A stretch of DNA of 62,384 bases from NCBI RefSeq assembly GCF_003987045.1, contig NZ_PIPZ01000005.1, positions 1 through 62,384 on the forward strand. Reading direction: 5' to 3'. A program made the position numbers and the translations under genes. Below the pieces are notes generated by a model. That model worked only from the letters and a program-made list of their open reading frames with translations. It did not search any database and was not told where the DNA came from. This DNA comes from Pseudidiomarina marina. GTDB lineage: Bacteria; Pseudomonadota; Gammaproteobacteria; Enterobacterales; Alteromonadaceae. This document shows, in pieces, positions 55,900 to 62,384 of the stretch. Numbering within the stretch: position 1 is the first letter of the stretch; each line of letters opens with the position of its first letter.

Positions 55900-56661
55900 T
55901 TAATCGAGCTTTGATAGGTAGTCGCTGCGAGGGAAGTTATGTTTCAGCGTAGCTACCGCATCAGCATACAATTCAGTTAGCTCAAGGCTGCGATAAGCTT
56001 CAGCCATAACGGCTAGAGCGTGTTCAGCTTCAGGCGTATCACTAAAGTTTTCCAGTACGTACTTACCGCGATTTGCAGCGGCCAAGAATGCCTCACGCTT
56101 CATATAGTATTGAGCAACCGCCAACTCATGACGCGCTAAACGACTCTTAATACCAATCATTCGCTGACGTGCATCCGCCGAGTACTTGCTATCCGGAAAG
56201 CGGCGAACCAGTTCTGCATAATCATCAAATGCCTCACGAGCTTTTGTCGGGTCACGATCAGAGCGGTCAATGCCGACTAAATCTTGGAATAGATTTTCAG
56301 CGGCGCGTTCGTTGGTTAAGCCTCGCATGTATAAGGCATAATCAACCGATTGGTGATTTGGGTTTAAGCGTGTGAAGCGATCAATGGCAGCGAGTGACTT
56401 ATCAATATCGCCCGTTTTGTAGTAAACATAAATTAAGTCGAGCTGAATTTGATGTGTCAGTGGACCAAATGGGAAGCGCGTATTTAATGCTTCCAAAGTT
56501 TGCAGAGCGCTACTGAAGTTTCCAGCTTGAATGGCTTGTTGCGCCCGTTCATACCCAACTTCGATATCAGTCATTCGAGTATTTTCAAATTCATCAGGCG
56601 AACTTGAGCATGCGCTCAAGGTCATGAGGGTTACACAGGCTACAATTAGACGAAATTTCAT
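55900..56661 (-). CDS. bamD: outer-membrane assembly lipoprotein BamD
   Basis: A 253-residue TPR lipoprotein with lipobox TLSAC. TPR-like repeats follow (ALQTLEALNTRFPFGPL, AALDRFTRLNPNHQ-type). BamD works with BamA to fold outer-membrane proteins. It is divergent from rluD, the standard arrangement in gammaproteobacteria. Confidence 0.94.
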   Translation of the reverse strand: MKFRLIVACVTLMTLSACSSSPDEFENTRMTDIEVGYERAQQAIQAGNFSSALQTLEALNTRFPFGPLTHQIQLDLIYVYYKTGDIDKSLAAIDRFTRLNPNHQSVDYALYMRGLTNERAAENLFQDLVGIDRSDRDPTKAREAFDDYAELVRRFPDSKYSADARQRMIGIKSRLARHELAVAQYYMKREAFLAAANRGKYVLENFSDTPEAEHALAVMAEAYRSLELTELYADAVATLKHNFPRSDYLSKLD

Positions 56662-56781
56662 AATGTGTTTTTTTTATCTCTGTTGATTTAACTTTGGTGC
56701 AGCGTCCCAAACGGGTACACTATACATATTCACGCATTCTAGCGCAGCACTGGCTGCTTTCACAGGTCCGAATACGAATTT

Positions 56782-57750
56782 ATGAGCGAACAGATTTCAC
56801 TAACAGGAAATGTCCCCCCTTCGGCGAACGGCAAGCGATTGGACCAAACTCTCGCTGAGATGTTCCCAGATTATTCACGTTCTCGGTTAAAAAGCTGGAT
56901 TACCGAGGGACAGGTGAAGGTAGAGGGGCAGGTGGTTGATAAGCCTCGCGAGAAAGTTTTAGCCGGTATGGCGATTGAGGTGGCGGCCGAACTTGTGGAA
57001 GAGCAACGCTTCGAAGCGCAACCGATTGAACTAAATATCGTCTACGAAGATGACGATATTTTAGTAATTAATAAGCCAGCTGGTTTGGTTGTCCATCCAG
57101 GTGCCGGCACTCCAGATGGAACATTGTTGAATGCCCTGTTGCATCACTTTCCAGCTATCGACCAAGTGCCGCGTGCCGGAATTATTCATCGGTTAGATAA
57201 AGATACCACGGGCTTGATGGTCGTTGCCAAAACCGTCCCCGCACAAACTCACTTAGTTGCAGCCATGCAAGAACGTGAAATTACGCGAGAGTATGAAGCC
57301 GTATGTAATGGGCCAATGACTGCTGGCGGCATGATTGATGAACCGATTGCGCGCCATCCAACCAAGCGTACACATATGGCTGTTGTTGCTTTAGGAAAGC
57401 CGGCCATTACGCACTACCGAGTGGTTGAACGCTTCCGTGCCCATACGCATTTGCGTCTGCGTCTTGAAACCGGTCGTACGCACCAAATTCGTGTGCACAT
57501 GGCTCATTTACGTCATCCGCTGGTCGGTGATTTTACCTATGGCGGTCGCCCGCGACCACCACAGAAAGCCAGCCCAGAGTTACTCGAAACGTTACGCAAT
57601 TTCCGCCGTCAGGCTTTGCATGCGGCGCGTTTATCTTTGCACCACCCAATTACCGGTGAATGGATGAGTTGGGATGCGCCAACGCCTGATGACATGGTAG
57701 CGCTCATTGAAGCATTGCGCGCCGACAGAAAAGAGCATCCAATCGACTAA
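56782..57750 (+). CDS. rluD: 23S rRNA pseudouridine synthase D
   Basis: A 322-residue RluA-family synthase: S4-like domain (RLDQTLAEMFPDYSRSRLKSWI), catalytic HRLDKDTTGL and the LRLETGRTHQIRVH tail motif. It modifies helix 69 of 23S rRNA. Standard rluD-pgeF-clpB order. Confidence 0.95.
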   Translation: MSEQISLTGNVPPSANGKRLDQTLAEMFPDYSRSRLKSWITEGQVKVEGQVVDKPREKVLAGMAIEVAAELVEEQRFEAQPIELNIVYEDDDILVINKPAGLVVHPGAGTPDGTLLNALLHHFPAIDQVPRAGIIHRLDKDTTGLMVVAKTVPAQTHLVAAMQEREITREYEAVCNGPMTAGGMIDEPIARHPTKRTHMAVVALGKPAITHYRVVERFRAHTHLRLRLETGRTHQIRVHMAHLRHPLVGDFTYGGRPRPPQKASPELLETLRNFRRQALHAARLSLHHPITGEWMSWDAPTPDDMVALIEALRADRKEHPID

Positions 57751-57764
57751 CATAGGTGTTTTGA

Positions 57765-58460
57765 ATGGAACTGCTGGATTGGAATTTACCAGAAGGCGTA
57801 TTTGCCGCCGTGACAACAGTAAGTCAACCTGGCAATTTAGCGGTTCATGTTGGTGATGATCCCGCCGCGGTAATTCGCAACCGTCGTCAGTTGCAGAATC
57901 AATTCGACTTACCTGTTTCACCACGTTGGCTTCGGCAAGTTCATAGCACGCGTGTGGTTGATTTCGACGATGCGTACCCGACCGCCGAAGCTGACGCAAT
58001 TTATGCTAATCAATCACAAACAGTTTGCGCTGTATTAACCGCGGACTGTTTACCTATTCTATTATGCAGCGATGATGGTAGCGAGATCGCTGCCGTGCAC
58101 GCTGGCTGGCGAGGGTTAGCCGGCGGTATTATCGATAACGCGTTGATGCGATTTGATTGTCCTGCGCATCAGTTGTCAGCTTATATCGGACCAGCTATTT
58201 CAATGCCTGTATTTGAAGTTGGTGACGAGGTGCGTGCTGCATTTTTATCTACAGGTGCAGTTGATTCCGAAACATTCCGCTCCCATATTGCTGGTAAATG
58301 GCACGCGAATCTACCTTTGTTAGCGCAAAGAATACTTGAACAACATGGCTGCCAAGCCGTTAAACAAAGTGGTCACTGCACCTACACTGATTCGCGTTGG
58401 TATTCCTATCGTCGTGATTCAAGTTGTGGTCGCATTGCGTCAGTGATTTGGAAAAAATAA
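57765..58460 (+). CDS. pgeF: peptidoglycan editing factor / laccase-domain protein
   Basis: A 231-residue YfiH-family protein: TADCLPILLC, VHAGWRGLAGG and a terminal SYRRD. The conserved Cys-His metal/active-site pair is present. It removes wrongly inserted L-serine peptidoglycan precursors. Confidence 0.93.
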   Translation: MELLDWNLPEGVFAAVTTVSQPGNLAVHVGDDPAAVIRNRRQLQNQFDLPVSPRWLRQVHSTRVVDFDDAYPTAEADAIYANQSQTVCAVLTADCLPILLCSDDGSEIAAVHAGWRGLAGGIIDNALMRFDCPAHQLSAYIGPAISMPVFEVGDEVRAAFLSTGAVDSETFRSHIAGKWHANLPLLAQRILEQHGCQAVKQSGHCTYTDSRWYSYRRDSSCGRIASVIWKK

Positions 58461-58536
58461 TCGGCTGGCGCTTGAAATTTGCTCAGTAATACCCACATAA
58501 AGAATCAGGATATAACGGATTTTTTAAGGGGTAATC

Positions 58537-61110
58537 ATGCGATTTGATAAATTAACCAACAAGTTCCAAATGGCGATTGCTGACGCACAGTCATTGGCGT
58601 TGGGTCGCGACCATCAATTTATTGAGCCAGTGCACGTGATGCACGCTTTGATGACACAAGATGGCGGCTCAATTCGTCCTCTCTTGACCTTACTCCAGGT
58701 CGATTCAAATACATTAAAAACACAGCTATCAGCTGCTTTGGATAAACTACCAAAAGTGGAAGGTACCGGCGGTGATGTTCAAGTTTCTGCGGCAACTGGA
58801 ACGTTACTCAACCTGTGCGACAAGTTCGCACAGAAACGTAATGATCAGTTTATTTCATCAGAGCTTTTCGTATTGGCGGCAACAGAAGATAAAGGCGCTC
58901 TTGGCGAAATCTTGAAGAAATTAGGTGTGACTCGAGAAAAAGTCGAACGAGCAATTGAGAAGGTGCGAGGTGGTGAAGCCGTGAACGACCAAAATGCCGA
59001 AGATAAACGCGAAGCTTTGTCGAAATACACAATTGATCTAACTGAACGAGCAGAGCTCGGTAAGCTTGACCCAGTGATTGGTCGTGATGACGAAATTCGT
59101 CGCACTATTCAAGTATTGCAACGCCGCACCAAAAATAACCCAGTGTTAATTGGTGAGCCGGGCGTTGGTAAAACAGCGATTGTTGAAGGGCTTGCCCAGC
59201 GTATAGTAAACGGTGAAGTGCCAGAAGGCTTGAAGCACAAGCGCGTGCTCTCGTTAGATTTAGGCGCGCTTCTAGCTGGCGCGAAATATCGTGGCGAGTT
59301 CGAAGAACGACTGAAAGCGGTGTTGAACGAACTGGGTAAAGAAGAAGGCCGCATCATTCTATTTATTGATGAGTTGCACACCATGGTTGGTGCCGGTAAA
59401 GCCGATGGCGCGATGGATGCCGGTAATATGCTTAAGCCAGCACTGGCTCGCGGTGAATTGCACTGCGTTGGTGCAACCACACTGGACGAGTATCGCCAAT
59501 ATATTGAAAAAGATGCTGCACTTGAACGCCGTTTCCAGAAAGTTCTGGTGGACGAACCTTCGGTGGAAGATACCATTGCCATCTTGCGTGGCCTAAAAGA
59601 ACGTTATGAAGTGCATCACTCGGTGCAAATTACCGACCCCGCTATTGTTGCGGCGGCGTCTTTGTCGCATCGTTATATCAGTGATCGACAGTTGCCCGAC
59701 AAAGCAATTGACCTGATCGATGAAGCGGCATCAAGTATTCGCATGCAAATTGATTCTAAGCCAGAAGACTTGGATCGCTTAGAGCGTCGAATCATTCAGC
59801 TACAGCTTGAGCAAAAAGCGTTGCAGAAAGAAAAGGACGAAGCGAGTAAGAAACGTTTAGAGCTCTTGGAAGAAGAATTGCAAGATCAGCAGCGCAAATA
59901 CGCTGAGCTTGAAGAAGTTTGGTTGTCGGAAAAAGCTGTTGTTCAGGGTGAGCAGAATATCAAAGCGCAACTGGAACAAGCTAAAACTGATTTGGAGATT
60001 GCGCGTCGCGCAGGCGATTTAAATCGTATGTCAGAGCTTCAGTACGGCAAAATTCCGGAGTTAGAGCGTCAATTAAAAGCTGCAACCGAGGCTGACGAAC
60101 AAGGCATGTCGTTACTTAAAAATAAAGTGACTGAAGAGCAAATTGCCGATGTGCTGTCGCGATGGACCGGAATTCCGGTAAGCAAAATGCTTGAAGGCGA
60201 GCGTGACAAGTTGTTGAAGATGGAAGAGCAACTGCATAGTCGCGTCGTTGGCCAAGACGAAGCGGTTACGTCTGTTGCGAATGCAATTCGTCGTTCGCGT
60301 GCTGGGTTATCGGATCCGCAACGACCAATCGGTTCGTTTTTGTTCCTCGGCCCAACCGGTGTTGGTAAAACAGAATTGTGCAAAGCGTTAGCACACTTTA
60401 TGTTTGATACCGACGAAGCGATGGTTCGTATCGACATGTCAGAGTTTATGGAGAAACATTCAGTTGCTCGACTTGTTGGTGCGCCTCCAGGTTATGTGGG
60501 TTATGAAGAAGGTGGGTACTTAACCGAAGCGGTTCGTCGTCGTCCATACTCTGTGATTCTTTTAGATGAAGTAGAGAAAGCGCACCCAGATGTTTTCAAC
60601 ATTTTACTACAAGTATTGGATGATGGACGTTTAACCGATGGTCAAGGGCGTACGGTTGATTTTAGGAATACCGTGATCATCATGACGTCAAATTTAGGTT
60701 CCGATGTGATTCAAGAGAAAGCGCATCAGCAAACCTATGACGAAATGAAAACCGAGGTGATGGGAATACTTTCTCATTACTTCCGTCCGGAATTCTTAAA
60801 CCGAGTGGACGAAACGGTCGTGTTCCATCCGCTCGCGAAGGATCACATTAAGAACATCGCCCAGATTCAGTTGCAGCGTTTATATCAGCGTTTAGCTGAA
60901 CGCGATTACTCGATGGAATTATCTGACGCAGCGTTGGAGCATTTGGCTGCCGCTGGTTTCGATCCGGTGTTTGGTGCACGCCCATTGAAACGGGCTATTC
61001 AACAGGAACTCGAGAACCCGCTGGCGCAACAAATGCTGGCCGGTAAATTGGTTCCGAAGCGAGTCATTCGTGTTGATTACCGCGACGAGCAACTGATTAT
61101 TTCGCAGTAA
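58537..61110 (+). CDS. clpB: ClpB disaggregase chaperone
   Basis: An 857-residue Hsp100 protein with an N-terminal Clp-N repeat pair, NBD1 ([15 protein letters not shown]), coiled-coil middle domain ([22 protein letters not shown]) and NBD2 ([15 protein letters not shown]). Works with DnaK to rescue aggregated proteins. I see no sigma-32 promoter that I can support in the 76 bp upstream. Confidence 0.97.
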   Translation: MRFDKLTNKFQMAIADAQSLALGRDHQFIEPVHVMHALMTQDGGSIRPLLTLLQVDSNTLKTQLSAALDKLPKVEGTGGDVQVSAATGTLLNLCDKFAQKRNDQFISSELFVLAATEDKGALGEILKKLGVTREKVERAIEKVRGGEAVNDQNAEDKREALSKYTIDLTERAELGKLDPVIGRDDEIRRTIQVLQRRTKNNPVLIGEPGVGKTAIVEGLAQRIVNGEVPEGLKHKRVLSLDLGALLAGAKYRGEFEERLKAVLNELGKEEGRIILFIDELHTMVGAGKADGAMDAGNMLKPALARGELHCVGATTLDEYRQYIEKDAALERRFQKVLVDEPSVEDTIAILRGLKERYEVHHSVQITDPAIVAAASLSHRYISDRQLPDKAIDLIDEAASSIRMQIDSKPEDLDRLERRIIQLQLEQKALQKEKDEASKKRLELLEEELQDQQRKYAELEEVWLSEKAVVQGEQNIKAQLEQAKTDLEIARRAGDLNRMSELQYGKIPELERQLKAATEADEQGMSLLKNKVTEEQIADVLSRWTGIPVSKMLEGERDKLLKMEEQLHSRVVGQDEAVTSVANAIRRSRAGLSDPQRPIGSFLFLGPTGVGKTELCKALAHFMFDTDEAMVRIDMSEFMEKHSVARLVGAPPGYVGYEEGGYLTEAVRRRPYSVILLDEVEKAHPDVFNILLQVLDDGRLTDGQGRTVDFRNTVIIMTSNLGSDVIQEKAHQQTYDEMKTEVMGILSHYFRPEFLNRVDETVVFHPLAKDHIKNIAQIQLQRLYQRLAERDYSMELSDAALEHLAAAGFDPVFGARPLKRAIQQELENPLAQQMLAGKLVPKRVIRVDYRDEQLIISQ

Positions 61111-61122
61111 TCGCGAAGTGTA

Positions 61123-61156
61123 ATAGCCGAGCTAAGGGAAAGCTCGGCTATTTATT
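61123..61156 (+). terminator. intrinsic terminator after clpB
   Basis: An 11-bp stem (ATAGCCGAGCT / AGCTCGGCTAT) with a seven-base loop, followed by TTATT. Confidence 0.88.
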
Positions 61157-61210
61157 GCTATGAATAAGCTATGTTATGCTGTGCGGCCACTATGATTAGG
61201 GAATCAAATT

Positions 61211-62059
61211 ATGCCGAATAAAACAGAACAGTCAGTAGCCACCGCAAAGAACCGCGGAATATTCCTGTTGCCTAACTTGTTGACAACAGCGGGACTGTTT
61301 TCGGGCTTTTTTGCAATTGTCGCGTCAATGAACGGATTATTTGAATCAGCCGCAGTCGCAATTTTTATCGCGATGGTCTTCGACGGCTTAGATGGACGTG
61401 TCGCACGAATGACAAATACCGAGAGCGCATTTGGGGCTGAATATGACAGCATGGCCGATATTGTTTCATTCGGTATGGCGCCTGCGCTCGTCATGTATAA
61501 CTGGGGGCTTTCTGATTTAGGTAAACTAGGTTGGTTAGCTGCATTTATCTTTGTCGCTGGCGGTGCGTTGCGTTTAGCACGATTCAATACCAATCTTGGA
61601 ACTTCTGACAAACGTTATTTCCAAGGTTTAGCGATTCCAAGTGCAGCAGCCATTGTTTCTGGTTTTGTTTGGGTTGGTAGCAAATACGAGATCGACCCAT
61701 CAAACGTAAGTTACATCGCAGCCGTATTAACTATTGCTGCTGGTTTGCTTATGGTCAGTAATTTCCGCTATCACTCATTCAAAGATGTCGACTGGCGCGA
61801 CCGTGTGCCGTTCATTGCTATTCTTCTTATTGTGCTGGCATTTGTGGTGGTAGCAACTGAACCGTCGCTGGTCTTATTCTCAATTTTTCTTCTTTACGCA
61901 ATCTCAGGTCCGATTACGACGTTTAGAACGGTGAAGAAAATAAAGTTGGAACATGTGGTCGGTGATTCAGATTGCGAAGAAACGGAAGAAGCAACTAAAA
62001 ACCAACAAAACAGCTCAGAAAATGAGTCGAAATCGAGCGCAAAAAATACAACCGATTAA
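61211..62059 (+). CDS. pssA: CDP-diacylglycerol-serine O-phosphatidyltransferase
   Basis: A 282-residue multi-span membrane enzyme of the CDP-alcohol phosphatidyltransferase type with DGLDGRVARMTNTESAFG and the D-x3-D ending of the motif in YDSMAD. It makes phosphatidylserine, the precursor of phosphatidylethanolamine. This is the integral-membrane type rather than the E. coli peripheral PssA. Acidic C-terminal tail. Confidence 0.92.
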   Translation: MPNKTEQSVATAKNRGIFLLPNLLTTAGLFSGFFAIVASMNGLFESAAVAIFIAMVFDGLDGRVARMTNTESAFGAEYDSMADIVSFGMAPALVMYNWGLSDLGKLGWLAAFIFVAGGALRLARFNTNLGTSDKRYFQGLAIPSAAAIVSGFVWVGSKYEIDPSNVSYIAAVLTIAAGLLMVSNFRYHSFKDVDWRDRVPFIAILLIVLAFVVVATEPSLVLFSIFLLYAISGPITTFRTVKKIKLEHVVGDSDCEETEEATKNQQNSSENESKSSAKNTTD

Positions 62060-62096
62060 AAACTCATCAGTCAGTTCAAAATTGGCAAAAAAGATC

Positions 62097-62124
62097 TTGC
62101 ACCGTAGGCGGCGATCCTTATAAT
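62097..62124 (+). promoter_or_regulatory. rrn P1 promoter
   Basis: TTGCAC (-35) and TATAAT (-10), spacer 16 bp, followed by a GC-rich discriminator (TCGCCGCC), the mark of growth-rate-controlled rRNA promoters. Confidence 0.85.
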
Positions 62125-62173
62125 TCGCCGCCGTTGTCACCGAGTGGTGACGCGGGTTCAGAAAGTGACGCAG

Positions 62174-62204
62174 GTCACAAAAAAAGATCCAAAAGGATCT
62201 TGAC
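62174..62204 (-). terminator. minus-strand terminator-like hairpin before P2
   Basis: AAGATCC / GGATCTT stem (arms near 62185-62191 and 62196-62202) with an AAAA centre; on the minus strand the T-tract facing it is seven bases long. It would stop antisense transcription leaving the rRNA operon. Confidence 0.5.
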
Positions 62205-62227
62205 CTGAACCAAGGATGGCGTAAAAT
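62200..62227 (+). promoter_or_regulatory. rrn P2 promoter
   Basis: TTGACC (-35) and TAAAAT (-10), spacer 16 bp, with a GC-rich discriminator after it. Confidence 0.85.
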
Positions 62228-62255
62228 ACGCATCCCGCTTCACGAAGAAGCGAAC

Positions 62256-62266
62256 GCTCTTTAACA
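62256..62266 (+). promoter_or_regulatory. rrn boxA antitermination signal
   Basis: GCTCTTTAACA, matching the Nus-factor boxA of gammaproteobacterial rRNA leaders, followed by a boxC-like TGTGTGGGCAC (62288-62298). Confidence 0.9.
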
Positions 62267-62384
62267 ATATACCAAGCCAAGCAAACTGTGTGGGCACTTA
62301 CCGGATTCAGGCAGAGAAAGCATCTTCGGATGCACAAAAGGTCTTTAAATAGACCACCTGACTGATTGGAAAAGTGCTTAACAA

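Larger units (their letters stand above)
62060..62384 (+). other. rRNA operon promoter and leader region
   Basis: No gene; contains the P1 and P2 promoters, boxA and leader hairpins (including GCATC-TTCG-GATGC at 62320-62333 and GGTCT/AGACC at 62340-62355). The 16S gene must begin beyond 62384. Confidence 0.9.

Overview
The window looks like a chromosomal segment of a marine gammaproteobacterium of the Alteromonadales, most likely close to Idiomarina/Pseudidiomarina. That is inferred from the protein style (TonB receptor, S10 peptidase, TolB-like amidohydrolase, NhaD, glyoxylate genes, speBA, bamD/rluD/pgeF/clpB order) and from an rRNA leader with tandem promoters at the right edge. No database search was possible. 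Conserved housekeeping blocks alternate with two AT-richer accessory regions.

Region 1 (1-8.2 kb) is a defence/toxin-antitoxin island. It starts with the edge of an IS3-like element abutting an HNH nuclease gene. It continues with hicAB, a 495-residue protein joining a nucleoside-phosphorylase-like domain to a GHKL ATPase-like domain, an AbiGi-like protein, a 614-residue protein with a C-terminal PD-(D/E)XK nuclease, and hipBA. The phosphorylase-ATPase fusion is my best candidate for an undescribed system.

Region 2 (8.2-31.8 kb) is core metabolism. It holds an HDAC-type deacetylase beside an acetyl-CoA hydrolase/GNAT fusion, an unusual Nramp-like transporter, a secreted S10 carboxypeptidase, a Pmp3 peptide and a giant amidohydrolase. 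These are followed by a LysR regulator with aceK, nhaD, aceB-aceA (glyoxylate shunt), an SDR, a gluzincin-like peptidase, and a lipoprotein/TonB-receptor pair behind a convincing Pho box.

Region 3 (31.8-44.9 kb) is a small accessory patch (truncated GIY-YIG gene, zinc-ribbon protein, membrane-anchored protein) followed by an integrative element of about 11.6 kb. The element is inserted into the 3' end of tRNA-Phe and bounded by a 20-bp direct repeat (33257-33276 and 44820-44839). It carries two AlpA-like regulators, an HUH Rep-like protein with a structured upstream region, several unknown genes, an ApeA-like HEPN protein, a serine resolvase with a res-like array, a restriction-modification system with a controller protein, a Panacea-type toxin-antitoxin pair, and the P4-type tyrosine integrase next to the tRNA. 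No phage structural genes are visible.

Region 4 (45-62.4 kb) is housekeeping: speB-speA, pfkA, an Ldh-family dehydrogenase, pdxH, a YtcJ-like amidohydrolase, a LuxR response regulator with DUF1285, nadE-glnB, bamD, rluD-pgeF-clpB and pssA. It ends in the P1/P2 promoters and boxA leader of an rRNA operon whose 16S gene lies just beyond the window.
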